From Sitta carolinensis (taxonomy: Eukaryota > Chordata > Aves > Passeriformes > Sittidae): 64,000 nt of DNA. Below, piece after piece: positions 21,801-34,800 of this stretch. A model generated the notes under the pieces. The model had not been told where the DNA came from, made no database searches, and worked only from the letters and a program-made list of their open reading frames with translations. The position numbers and the translations under genes are program-made. Positions within the stretch are counted from its first letter, which is position 1; each line of letters opens with the position of its first letter. The stretch is from the NCBI GenBank assembly GCA_032173965.1, contig CM063288.1, positions 25,762,001-25,826,000 of the forward strand. Direction: 5' to 3'.

Positions 21801-22276
21801 AGTAACTCTGCCCTGGCTCCCAGCCCAGCTCTCTTCAGCCCTGGAAGCACACTCCTGAGCAGAGTGGCTTCAGCAGAGGTGATGGGCTGTGTTGAGCAAC
21901 GCAGCCGTTGCCAAATGCATTTCAACCTCATATTTTAAGAAGACATTCAATGTGCTTACCAAGGCTGGGGAGCCTTTCACACCACAGCAATAATCCAGCA
22001 CTTGGCCATGAAATCCTCAGCACAGTGTCACATCCATCCCTTTCAGCAGAGAAGTTTTATTAACTTAGGGTATGAAAAGTTTTGGAGAGCAAAAGTCTCT
22101 CTTCCCTCTGAGAGAAATAAGGATGATTTAAGCAGTCTGGGTGTATTTGAGATGAAGAGTGAGTCCCCCAGCTGACACATCAGAGGGAAAAACTGTAAGC
22201 CGAGGCTGCATTTATTAAAGAAGGAAGCTGAGGCTGTGCAAAGCCAACCTTTCTAAGCACTCCACGAGAGCATTTT

Positions 22277-22345
22277 AATAAAAAGCACAACAAGCCCACA
22301 ACAAATCATGTCTTGAAAGAAAAAAAAAAAAAAAAAAAAAAAAAA
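22277..22345 (+). repeat. Poly(A) tract (26 A) preceded by AATAAA
   Basis: AATAAA at 22277-22282 is followed about 37 bases later by an uninterrupted A run at 22320-22345. This could be the tail of an old retroposed transcript or a simple A expansion. I recognised no parent gene in the sequence before it, and no target-site duplication. Confidence 0.5.
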
Positions 22346-22429
22346 GTCAATTCCTGTCAAGGTTTGAAGAATCGTTTGAGCTTAAGGAAAAGCGAATTCC
22401 TGCTACGCTCCTCTCCCTTGCCCTCCTCT

Positions 22430-22520
22430 CCCGTGCGTGGAGCAAAGCCATGGCAAACACCGCCTGTGACACACCGCAAATCACGGCGGAGAGCGGGGGG
22501 GCCGCCGCCGGCCCGCCGCG
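22430..22520. other. Small CpG-rich patch between two poly(A) tracts
   Basis: About 90 bases with clustered CpG, including a GC-only block at about 22496-22522. Too short for a conventional island; no gene is associated with it. Confidence 0.4.
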
Positions 22521-22708
22521 GGAAGGCCTGCAGAAGGATTGAAGCTTAGAGAAAATGGAATTTATAGTCAGAGCATTAAAATATTAAAGGGCCTTAAAGA
22601 ACAGCCATGAATCTGATTTCAGATGGGGGTGGGACGCAAGTCTGTCATCAGGCAGAGACAAACGGCTGCTGGACTTGACAACTCACATAAATCTGGTGGA
22701 CGAGAAGA

Positions 22709-22727
22709 AATAAAGCCCAATCAGACC

Positions 22728-22760
<33 letters not shown>
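22709..22760 (+). repeat. Poly(A) tract (32 A) with AATAAA at mRNA-like spacing
   Basis: AATAAA at 22709-22714, a 14-base spacer, then an uninterrupted A run at 22729-22760. This spacing is that of a polyadenylated mRNA end, so the block could be the 3' end of a processed retrocopy inserted in + orientation. No ORF or recognisable gene precedes it, and I could not find a matching target-site duplication. Confidence 0.5.
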
Positions 22761-22762
<2 letters not shown>

Positions 22763-25700
22763 TGATGAAAAGATTTTAGGGCATGAAGTGTGAAAAGGAG
22801 AGGGAAGGCTAAAGAAGATAAGGAGTTGAAAGCAGAAGAGTGATTATAAAAATAGCAGCAGAGTACTGATGGAGGTAGAAGAGAGCAATTATTTAAAATG
22901 CCCAGAAGTGCCCTGGTGGCATAGGTATTTTTGACAATCTTGCCCAAGACTGCATGATTTTCTTGCACAGCAAGAATTTCTGGGGTTGGCTTCAATAGCT
23001 CAGGTTGCACAGACTGGAGGAGGAGCAGCCCCCACCATGCAGAACACCAGCTCTGAGCCCCCCAGCAAAGAGGGGCGGGCACAGGCAGACCCATGTGGTC
23101 CCAGTGGCTTCAGGAGTGAAACCACTCCATTTCCAGAGGCAAAACAGCACTCACCAGGTTAATCCCTGCATCCTGCCCCCCACAAGCAGCAAATCCCGTT
23201 CCTGAACTGGAGATTTATTCCCCTGGGATGTGTCTCCAGGCTGATCCCAGAGCTTCCTCAAGAGCCATGGCCATTGCACGGGGCCAGGCTGTGGATGGAC
23301 TATTGTGCAGGAAGTCAGTGGGATGAGTCTGCCCAGCCCCTCACCTTCCACTGCACCTCACTGGGGACCCCTCCAGAGGGGTCTTCCCCAGAGGCAACCA
23401 TGCCCCACTGCAAGTGGGACAGCTGGGAATCAGCCCCTCAGCACATCGGGCTGCTGCCACACTGTGTGAGGAGAGACCACAAATCCAGCCAGGAGCCACA
23501 GCCAGGACCCACTCACTGTAAGTTGGGAAACAGTGTGCAGTGAGGGCTGGATTTATGAAATGCTGTCTGTAAGCCAGCCCTCCCTCCGAAACACTAAACA
23601 AAAAACAACATTCAGATACATTTCGGAAGAAAAACACAAAGCATCTGGTTCCCTTCGCTGGTGTACATAGCAAGAGAAAAGTTGGCAGTACATTTGCTTA
23701 CCATAAAAGAGAGAGCTATGCAAAAAAAAAGCCACATTAGAGTAACATTGCCCAAAACAGAGTTAAATGTCTGCCTTGTTTTGAACGTGCTCGTGGTGGA
23801 AATGTGAGCAAAGGTCAGTCCAAATTAATGAGAACTGAAAATGAATTGGCTGTGCTGGGACTGGCACCCTGCCACCACATCTCGCCCGGCAATTCTTATT
23901 TATCCATTTATTTATTTTTGTTGGATGAGGAGATATTCTGCAAACATATAGAAAACCAGGCCTGGCACTCTCTCTGGGTGACACACACCATTTCAGCCAG
24001 GGAGATGTGGCCTGTGGCACCCATCCCTGTGCTCACCACATCCATCCCTTGCACCCACACGGGGGGGGTGATGGGAGCCTTGCCTGGAGCCTTCTGAGGG
24101 GTTCTTTCCCAGGTGATGGTGACCCTGCCTAAATACACCCTGTGCCAAAAGCATATCTGAGGCCTCCCAGCCCTTCCAGTCTGGACAGGGATGAGGATGG
24201 GGATAGGCAAGGAAGCTGTACCTCTTCCTGCCAGAGGTTGTCCCATCACCACTGCCCATTGCTGCTACTGCAAGAAAATCCCAGTGCCAGGAAGGTGCTA
24301 CTTCCCTGCCAACGTGTGGCAGGCCAGTTGTGTCAAGGAAGGTGACAAATGTGCCACCTCAGTTTTATGAAGCAAAGGGAGTTTTCCATGGCTCCTTCTG
24401 ACATACAGGCAGTGATTGCTAAAAGCTTCTGTTTGTTTTGGTTTAGATGAAAGAAGGTGGAAGAAAAAACCAGTTCCCGTTCTGGCTTTTCTCCTGGAAA
24501 GAGAAAGCCACCTCAGTAACTCTTGCTTTTCTGAACTTCAAATACACAAGTACTCAGTGCCATTCAAACAGTTCCTTCCAGCTGCAGAAGCAGCACACTC
24601 CAAGGGACTGGGACAAACATGGAGGAGACATGCTGAAGTGGCAATAGGCAAAGGCAGCAGCACAGTTAACCCTTCCCCAGGCACCCCCATGGGGCTGTGT
24701 GCCTTGGGGATTCAGGGAAGGGGGTGGTGCAAAGCACATTAGCCCATTTCACTGGGATGAGGTGCCCACCCTTGTCCCCACCAGCTCTGTGAAGGCCAGG
24801 TATAGACACATGTACCAGAAAGGAGCATCCTGATCTGGGCCTGGCAGCATTGTGGAGTGAGTCACTGAGTCCTATCTGGAATCTGTTTTTCAAAAAAAGT
24901 CTTTTTTTTCTTTTTATCCAAAGGAAGAAGTTAAGACTATAAGCTTAGCAACAATGTTAGCCTCAATTTAAGAGGAAGAGATGCATAAGAGTAGGCCCCT
25001 TTAAGGGAGTTTCACATCTCAGCTACAGCCCATCGGTGCTGTTGGCGTTACTCCAGCTAGCATTGCCCCAGCCAGGGCCACAGGCAGGCATGGGGTTCTG
25101 GGTACACACTGGATTAATTATCCCCAGTGACCATCATCAGCCAGGGCTCTGCTGACAATGCCCTGTCCAAAGCTCATTAAAAAAGAGCAGTGCCACACTT
25201 TGGGACAAGCAGTGTACTGCTCTGGGATAAAACCATTCCAATAGTGATCTGCAGTCCCTGCCATGCAACGGTGCCAGACCACAGCACATGAGCAGGGGAT
25301 TGTAATGGGACCTGCAGCTGAGCAGCTTTAAAACAGCATCTATTTCAAGGGGAGGATAGTGAGGCTGGGGGCAATGGTGGAGGGTTTGGTGGGTGATTTG
25401 GAAGGATGGGAAGGGCTGCTGTATCTTGTATTTCTGGATATCCAGTGTCACAAACAGGATATTGCTCAATGACTTAAAAAATTAACACCTCTGCCTGAGG
25501 TTATCAGCCTCAGGATAATGACAAGGTTGTGAACACAGCAATGTTGCTGGAATTTAAGAGATTCAGCATTCTGACTACGGAATAAGTTAGGATGCTTTCT
25601 TCAGATACTGGAGATGAAGGAAAGATAATGCTGATGAAGTTCAGGAAGCCACACACAGCCACAGTGACTCATCACAGCTGCCCAGGTGACTTTGCAGGCT

Positions 25701-26429
25701 GGGGAAATATTTGCACAAGTCTTAACAAGTGTTCCTCCTGATGCCAAGGGATGCCCTGATGAATTTGGATGGCAGCGATAGAGTACTGGTCTCCTCTGGC
25801 TAGGCATGGGCACAGAGTTCTCCTCTGGGCATACAGGGATATTCACATCCTAAAAACCACTGGTTAGGAGACCGATTGTGCATTGTAACACTGCCCCTGA
25901 CAGAAGAAAACACTTCTTCTTCAAACAAGGGGCTAATTATAAAATATTTATAAAACACCTCCAGCTGATGTCCCCATTTAGCCTAGGCAGAGACACTGTG
26001 GCTTGGCCTGCAAAACATGGACAGCGCTGCCAGCCCTTTGCCCATACCCAACTTGGCATCCTGCACCTCTTCCCTGAGCACAGGGAACTACAGGGTTTGG
26101 TCCACTGCAGGACAAGGGCAGGGAGACCTGTTCCTCCTGGCTGTCCCCCTGCCCCACAGTCCCCACATGGAGGGGCTTCATGGATACAGCTCGAGAAACC
26201 CACCTGCATCCACACAAAGAAGTCACAACCTGCAGGTGAGTATCCTCACCTGGAGAAGGAGGCTCCCAGCAGCTGCTGCATCATTCCTGGTGAATGGGTG
26301 GTGAGGCTGGAGATCACATCTGCTGGACACGCTGCCTAATATGAGTCAGAAGTGTTAGCTAGGGTCTTAAAAGTAAATGCTTGTTTGCACTTTCAGAGGA
26401 AGAAGATACACCCAGAAACCATATCTGGG

Positions 26430-26468
<39 letters not shown>
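26430..26468 (+). repeat. Long poly(A) tract (39 A)
   Basis: An uninterrupted run of 39 A residues, the longest homopolymer in the window. No AATAAA occurs at the usual distance upstream, so slippage expansion is as likely as retroposition. Confidence 0.8.
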
Positions 26469-26472
<4 letters not shown>

Positions 26473-28342
26473 AAATGCAATCCATTAGCCATTAGCAAAT
26501 TAAATAAAATCAAGGCTGGGATTGTGTTTTGGTGGCACTGGTTTTTGCAAGAGCCCACGCTCCAGCTTCAGAGGTCACTGGCAAGGCAGGATGCTGCCTT
26601 TATACTGCTCCTTTGGTGCTCTGCTTTACAGTGGAGATTAATTTAGAAAAAAGAAAAAAAGGATTATTTAAAAAAAAGCTCGCCCCTCTCTCTCCTCCAC
26701 CGCCCTCCCCAAGCAGTGATGGGGGATAATGAACTGCTGGGACTGTCATCCAAAGAGTGCTTAATGGCAGTATTCACTCCGTGTGTGTAGCATTGGCTGT
26801 TCTCAGAGCTCTCATTATGAATAGTTTTCAAGCTGTTTTGACTATTTTCTGTTACAAAGAGGAACTCGCTGCTGGCTGCCTATTTTCATCACTGAAGCTG
26901 GCCAATGTAGTCCACACAGAGCTGTGACACCATGGCCAACGACTAACGCTCCCATTCTCTCGCCAATTTATAGCAGTGGAGAAGCACCAGGCTCTCTTTC
27001 CCTGTCCCTTGCCTTCTCTTCACTGCTTCTCTTTTGGGCTCACACTCTGGTTTTGCAGGTGATGCTCCTCTAAACTCTCTGGCTACAGCGTCCCGAGTCA
27101 CATCTCCTTGTGGTGCTGGACCCACGGGTGTTCATGGCACTGCCGAGCCTGCGCATCCAAATGTCCACTTTTGGGGGCTGTAAGTCCTCACTGCAGGCTT
27201 GGCAAAGGGAAGGGGACCCAGCCTGAGCTTCATCTGTGCCGCAGAGACACCATGAAGATGCGCTAAAGCAATCTGTTCTCCCATCTTTTCGCAGACCCTT
27301 TGCCGTGAGACACAATATTTCGGAGGGGCAGCTGAAATCTTGCTGGTGTTAATTTAGTTTTGGTCTGTTCACTGTTAACTTCGGGCTAGCTGTGCTTTTT
27401 GTGGCTCCTTTTCCTTAAAGAAAGCTTATTTCTCTTAAAACAGGGTGAGAAGCAGCTTGGCACCACAGACACTTTAAAGATGTTTGAACATTTGCAAGAG
27501 GAAGCAAACACATTTTTTAAATATTATGAAAAGCACCTTGAACAACAACTTCTCAGCAAGACCCTCTCTCGGGCTCCAGCCTTTGCTGCAGGAGCCCATC
27601 ACTCAGCCTGGGAGCAGCTGAGACCCAGTGCATCCCTCCACACTTCTGTGCTGCATCTCAGAATCCTGTTACGGGCAGGCCACCCCCAGGGCCAGGACAG
27701 GGACTCAGGGCACAGAGGAGGAAATAAGCTCTGCTGCATCCAAGTATAAAAATGATGATGGAAATCCCACAGCAGCTCCTCTCTGCATCCATACTCAATT
27801 GCCAGCCCTGGGGAGTGGCTGATAGAAATAAAGAGGAAAATAAGTTCACAACATACTCTAGCATTGCCAAGTGAATGGTGGTTCCTGAGCCACTCCTGGG
27901 CCTCTCTGAGGTTTTCAGGTATCGCTTCACTGTCCCCTACTTACATGAAACTGGGATATAACTTGTCTTTGTCCTTCTTCAAATAAGGCTTTCATATTGA
28001 TGCCTTGATGTCCTGATCAATATAAAACTTGAGGGGTTGTTTTATATTTTAATAAATTGTGAAGAAAATTAGGGGTAGCTAAACACAAAAAATTTACATG
28101 TCTGCTAATGTCCGGAGATAATCTGGTTTTTTCATAAAAAGCCTTTTTCTGGCTAAAAGACTTTCCTTTCTATTATTCTGACTGTCCACATCAGTCTTCA
28201 CTTGTCTTCTTGTCTCTTCTGACACAGTGCCACGTTCCTCGTGTTTCTCCACTGATTTTTCTTGGTAGAGCCGTGTCCCTGCCAGCTCCCTGGACACAGG
28301 CACACAAATCACAGCCTCCAGGCATGGGAGCACTCATGGCCA

Positions 28343-28800
28343 GCAGAGACCATTAGATCATCTCACCTGACCTTCCCCGATGCAGGGCTGGGTCTGGCAT
28401 TCAATTACTCCTTACCAAGCCCCGTAATTCCTGCTTGGCTCAAGTGTGTGGGGCAGAAATGTGTCCTGTCTCCATCTAAATATATCAAAGGCAAGGGAAT
28501 GCACGGCTCTCCTGGGTAGTTTAATCTTTATTAACATTCGCTTTTTAAAAGGTCTGTTTGATTCACAATTTGAATTTGTCTGGCTTCGGCTTCCAGGCAC
28601 GGGCTCGTGCGATGCCTTTCTCCTCTAGATTAAACAGCCTTTTAATACCTGCCTTTCTCTCCCCAGGAAGGTACCTCACACAGCACAATTAAGTCACCTC
28701 TTAATCTTCTTTTTAATAAGCTAAACAAGCTCAGCTCCTCCAGTTTCGCACTGTAAGACATTCCCCCAGCCCTTCCCAAGGATCAAATCTCTAATTCCAC
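28343..28800 (-). mobile_element. Ancient CR1-family LINE fragment (3' end), copy 1
   Basis: On the + strand the segment starts GACCATTAGATCATCTCACC, matching the reverse complement of the CR1 3' region as I remember it from turtle, crocodile and bird genomes. It continues through blocks in the right order: a TTTGAATTTGTCTGGCTTC block, ATGCCTTTCTCCTCTAGATT, AAGTCACCTCTTAATCTTC, then TAAGCTAAACAAGCTCAGC. The element lies in minus orientation. It is diverged and carries no ORF. Edges are approximate. Confidence 0.75.
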
Positions 28801-31800
28801 CTGATCCCATGCCGGGGGGGATGTGTGGTGAAGCAGCCCACTGCAGCTGATGAAATTAAGAAGCTCACAGGAGATGGCAGCTTCTCTCTGCTGCCTGCTC
28901 CCCCACCTGCATGTATTTTTGGGGAGACTGCTTAGGGGTGTCCAGTGATGTTTCACACCCCTCCAGGGACACCTCCCATCAAGTTCCCCAGCTGAGCAAT
29001 GGAGAGGCAGTACCACAGCTGGCCCCACATGTATGTAGTAGATGCCAGATGATCAACGAAATTTAAGGCTGTTTCCTAGTGTGGGGAATTTGGGATGTTC
29101 CTAAAGCCACCACCTGCTTTACACCACACTACCACACCAAGCCATACCCATCAACTTTAGCCATCCCTAAAATCCACAACTCCCTGTGGTTTTAAGTGGC
29201 TTCCTCAAGTTTTAAGCCTTTCTTCATTCAACATTTACCTGGAGGAACAATAAAACAGCATTGGCAAAAGAAAATGGAAGCCAATGCACATGCAGTACTG
29301 CACACACATTATTGGCAAGACTCATAACTTTTGATCCATTTTTTAATATGTTTCCTTCTGAACTGGAGCCCAAGTGCCCCAGCCAGTGCATGCAGGGACG
29401 GGGATATTTTGGATGATGCAGCTTTACAGCCAGCCAGCCCACAAGATGGATTTTAGCCACAGGCTTCAGCAATACGATTTCACACAGCGTTATAACATTT
29501 TAGCTGGGAGAGTAGGCAGGGCCCCTTGTGCTCTCCACCGGGTATTTGTCCTGCCTGCGAATCAATTACAGCAGACACGGTGTGCATTAGGATTGCTGCT
29601 TGGCACCTGTTTCAGCCCTGATATATGTTGCTCTGCTCCGCAACAAACGACTCAGATAAACCTCCAGGAGGTCGTGTCTGTCAGCAAGGTTTTTATTAGG
29701 TGAGTCGTGCCCATTCTCACAATGGTAGGGCTACCTGGCAGAAAATTGTAAGCTGTTTCCCTTGGAGGGGGCAAGCCCTAAATGAGTTTCCTGGTCTCAC
29801 ATTGGGAACACACTCAGATATTAAAGGGACCAGAGAGTATCATTACTGCCAGGTGATAAAAACAACCACTATTTGGGAAGACTGATGGCCTTTGTAAAAG
29901 CTCCCAACAGAAGCTTCATTCTGCACAGTGGATAATAACAGCCGTCTTGGGCTGAAATCCCAAAGCAGCTGCATTTTCCAAGGCTACAAAAGTGACTTCA
30001 GGATTCCTGGCGCCACATTGCTCAAGCATCACTTTTTGGCAGTCAGAAACCCCAAGCGCAGTTAATATTCTTCAATGATCACAGCTTAAAGATGTCATCT
30101 ACTCTCTCCGCACTTGCAACTCTGCTTTTGGGATTGCCTCCCTGTCTCAGCAAGGGTGAGGTGTCAGAAAGAGCAGAGGCTACCTGGGGCAGGAAAGCCA
30201 GCAAACACATCTTCCCCCTTGCAACAAGAAGTGGAAGGTTTAAGTCTAACTCTCTGCCACTAAAATAGCTGCCAGCTTGCATTATGACATCATGAGGACA
30301 TCATTGCATCACACTACAGACTTGACCTTGCACAACAGCTTGTGCTCTGGGAGCAGGCTGCACCTTCTGGTACCATCTCCAGCCCATTTTCACTATTTAC
30401 AGTCCCCTGCCTGCCAATCACAGCTCCCTGACCACTGTTCCTGGGGCAAGGCACAGGCTGGGACATCTCATTTTCCTGCCACTCTCTTGGCCATGGCCAC
30501 ATTGAGCAAGCTGTCCCAGCTGAGAAATAGCCACCCTGCTCAGGAGCTACTGGAATCTTTCAGGGATTTTGCCAGTGCTTGGACCAGGGCTCCTCAACAA
30601 GTTCAGAGCTGCCACAGCTTGCCTGGGTGCTGATCAGATCCCCACAGATCTACCGACCAGCTTAACATGCAGTTAATTTCTGTGGCCATTTCCTGCAGCC
30701 CTTTCCATTCCCACGTCCCTGGCCCCACGGGTGACCCTGTGAGAGCCCAGAGGGAAAGTGGAGCAGCATGGGGATGTGGTGAGGCCATGGTGTTCCATCA
30801 CCCCACCCCTGGGGCTGTCCACTGCAGCAGACCCAGCAGCCTGTAGAAGGGTCTAAGTGACAGGGATAACTCTCACCAGTGTCCCTGCCTCAGGGCAGAG
30901 GCTGAAACAGGGGCAACATTCACCAGAGGGCAAATAAAAAAGCACAACACATTTCCACTGTGCCCCTTTTGTGCCCCCCCTTGTCAGCGCAGGGGTGTTG
31001 GGTGCTTGCCAGCCCCTTGCTGGCCTGGGGGCTGTGCACAGCAGCCACAGGCAGGCTCCTGCATCAGAGCTGCCCCACATGGGGGACTAGCTTCAGCTTG
31101 CTTTCACAACAAGGTGCCCCATTGCTGGTGTCACTTGCATTCATCCCTGACACCTATTCATCCAGCTCAAGTGCTTTCTTCTGTGTGGGTTTTCTTGGCT
31201 GCTTTCTCTAGATGGAGATTTTCTGAAGACTGCTGGTTCCCTTTGTAACCTTTCAAGAGTCCTCTCTGTATGAAGTTCTCTTCACATCATCTCCAACAGA
31301 TGCAGGCAATAAAGTCGCAGCAGATTTATGAGTTTGAGAATCTCATTATATCTATCTACCCATCAGGAAAAGGAGCTGTCTTTAAAAGAGGCAGGGGATG
31401 GATTTTGCCATTACCTATTGTTTAAAAAGATGAAGAAACCCTCTTCAATCTTTCCCAGCCACAACTGTGTAAAAACATTCTCTGAATTCACCAAGCACAA
31501 TGCCAGCCTATGCCAAGATCAGGACACAGTGCCACAGCTCTTTGGAAAGGTGAGAACACACAGCTCCATGTCTGTGCATCTCAGCCAAGTGCCTCAGCTG
31601 GCTCCAGCTTCAGGCCCAGCCACAATGCCACTGTGGATGACAATCATCCCAGGCAGACTGTGCTCTTGGAGCCGTGTTAGAGACAAGTTAGAACAGCTTG
31701 TGAAGGACAAAGGCCACTCACTGTCTGCCTATGGAGGTGAACATCCTCTGCAAACTGCAGGGTGGGACAAGGAGCTCCTCACATGGTGCCCATGCCCTTA

Positions 31801-34800
31801 AGGGTCCCCAAAACCATGACACCATGCCCATAGAGCATGGAGATTTTGCTATGGAGTGCAAATAGCACTACCATCCTAGCTTCATCCATCCCATCACAGA
31901 CCTCACACCACAGCCATCAACCTGGCAACAGCTTGCCATGAAGGACAAAGGGTGCAAGCAAACGAGGCAGAAGGAAGAGAACCAGGAGGACTGACAGTTT
32001 TCAGAAGAAGTCGGGTGTCAGGAAAGAGCTGACAATCCCTTGTCCCACCCTCCACAGCATTGAAGCCACTGCCCTAATGAGCCCTGAGAGCAAGCACGCA
32101 CTCACTCCCAGGCTCCATGGAGCAGTGCAGCCAGCTCCTTGACTGTTCCCATGCTCTCCACTGCTGCTTTCCCACCAGGCCAGCTCTCCTCCAGGGAGCT
32201 CCCATCTGCCTGTGCCTGTGGGGATGGGGGTTTGCACCAAGAAGGGCTGACACTGGAGACACTCAGAGGCAGAAGCTTCTGGGTAGTGCTGGAGAGGGTT
32301 AAACAAGCATATTAGCAGGATCCAGCCTGGCGGATCATGGTAATGGGTCATGTGTTTGCCATGTTCCTCAACCACATCAGTCAGGGATTTGTAATGGCTG
32401 AAGTCCCCACTTGGGAAATACATTTTCCAGGCATGGTTCCAGTCAAAAGGCAGCTCTGCAGCCCTATTGTGAGCATGATTTTGCAGCTTATTTGCAAATG
32501 GTCAGAGACCTGTCTAACATTTCTCCCAGCCCAGCTCATTGCTAAATCGCTCAGCAGTCCCTGCTGTGCTCAGCCTTGGAGACAGAGAAGCCCTTGGGCT
32601 CATCCCCAAGTCTGTGCTGAGTTACTTTGTTCAGGGCAGGTTGGAAAGGGGGCAGCAGGATGTGACAGACATCTGACATGAAATCGTGGCTTCTGCAAGG
32701 TCAGCGGGGCTTTGGTCACCAGCTTACAGCCACAATTTCAGCTTGAAAAGGCTGCTGTCTGGGGCCTTCAGTCACTCCCTGCTCTGTTTCACAGATCTGG
32801 AGCCTTTTTCTCTGCAAACAAAACAAATCAGTTTTGATCTTTCCCATCAGCCTCTTTTGCAAACACACATCCCGTGCGACATCTCTGCTCATACATCAAA
32901 ACACTTGGAGAAACAAAGCAGAAACCTGTCAACTAAAAAATTAATTAGGATAGAACCCTGAATCTGAACAAATAAGTAAAAACCCCACCTCCCTACAGCT
33001 CCTTAAGCAAAAATCTCCATGCAAGGATTAACTGTCAGTGAGCAGTAACATCCATTTCATTTGAAAGATGACTAGTCTGCAGTTGAAAAGTCAGAGTTTA
33101 CTTTGCAAACACTTTCTGGTTTTTTTTACAAAAGAAGAGGGGAAAAAGCCCACCCTTAGCTATTGCAAATCCTCACTGTTGTATGAAGCAAAACATGGCA
33201 TCCCATCTGAAAATATTAGTTTGTGATGATATTTTGTCTCATGCTGATCTAATTTGTGAGCCATGGTGAGGCACAGCCTGTGTTCACAGAATCACTGTAT
33301 GTGTAGCACTAAATCCAGGCCCGGATGGAATGGGGCCCCCCATCTGCAGTGCCCCTGGCCTTGGTTGGCTGGACCCTGTACTGGGGATACAGCCGTGCTT
33401 TAGCACCACCCAGACCCTGCAGCTCAGAGCACCCACCTCACTCTTGGGCTGAGTGAGTGTGCAGCAGATGAGGGACTGGCCATTCACAGGAACTTTCACC
33501 CCTGCAAACCTCTTGACAACAGCTGAGGCGACCAGCCCCCATGAGCCGTGCTGGAGAAGGAAGGCTTTGGAGGGGAGCAGTTGTTGGACACTGGATGGCA
33601 GCAGAGGTGCTGGAGCGCTGCAAGAGCAAGTGCTCTGCACAAACCCAAATGCACCACAGCCCAGCTGCTCCCAGGCCACCATGCCAGCAAATGGCCCAGA
33701 GTCAGAGTGTGGGAGTCCACAATGTCACCGTGGTCCCAGTGATGGGGCAGCAGTGACATCGATGGAGCATCCCACTGGTTCCAAGCTGGAAGGAGACAGG
33801 GAACTGCAGCCCCACTGTAGGCTGGCTGTGACCATTACCAGCACACAAGCTTCTGCCTCTTCCCTTACCACAGCATAAAATACAGCTGATAGAGGAGTTT
33901 TGGTGCAATCTACAGACAGATTTCAGTGCAAGAGTCAGCAAAAATGTCTTCTGCCTGAAAAAAATAAAGCCAATCAGGAGCAGAGACAAAGTCTGATTTA
34001 GAAGAGAGGGGGTAAAACCAATCTGCAAAGAAGAGAGACAACAGCTTTGGCCAACACATCATGGCATCCATTAAATAAAACAACCTGTCATTTGCATTCA
34101 CTTGGCAAGTGACTAGACCTGAACTTGGCTGCACACTTGATGATCCACCATTACTTTCCAGGGAGGAGGTTGAAATATTCTTATTCCTATTCATTAGGCC
34201 AAAGTAATTCTCTTAATGCCACTGAACCAGCCATGGACAAGATGCTGCACATAATGTCATTGGCAGTGTTGCTAAATGAAATCCCTCTGCAAGCAGTCAG
34301 GGGAATCAATACTCACAGTAATTTGTCCTTCCAAGTTTTCCTCCCACGCCATCTTATTTGTGGTGTCAGCCTGTGCCAGCTCCATCTACCTCAGCCATGT
34401 GTGGGGCATAGAGGGTCCTGGGGCTGGGTGGGTGCCCCAGTTAGGTGCTCTGCCTCTGCTACTCTCCTCCATCTGGGAGCCACCTCCCAGACTCATGGGC
34501 AGCACCTCTGTATGTTGTCATGGGCCAGGCAGGCTTTGGTGTAGGACTGATCAGGAGCCAAAAGAGAGATGTGAAGTGTTCTCCCCTGGCAACTTCCAGT
34601 ACGAAGGGCTGATTTTATAACACATATCAGAATAGAATCATGGCTTTTTCCAGTAATTGGAAATACAGCAAAGCCTTCATTAAATTATTAACCACAAATT
34701 CAGCTTCTGTTAGACGATGCTGCCACACCACGGCAAACATGTCAGGCCATCAGTGAGCACAGGGCCCAGGGACAACCCAGCCCTCACACATTAACTGGAG

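Larger units (their letters stand above)
18836..28340. other. Intergenic sequence downstream of NRP2
   Basis: I recognise no protein-coding or RNA gene here; the open frames are short and unlike known proteins. It contains a G-rich run at about 19247-19260, a TAAT-rich spot at about 20595-20610, three long poly(A) tracts (listed separately), a small CpG-rich patch at about 22430-22520, and motif-rich unique segments at about 23750-23930 and 26690-26970 that may be non-coding conserved elements. Confidence 0.6.

Noticed and set aside
33284..33878. Several overlapping open frames on both strands (up to 141 codons)
   Set aside because: Mutually overlapping, no domains, no promoter or splice context; chance frames.
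34630..34660. AGAATAGAATCATGG resembling the terminal repeat of chicken CR1
   Set aside because: Only about 12 bases match and the adjoining sequence does not continue as CR1.
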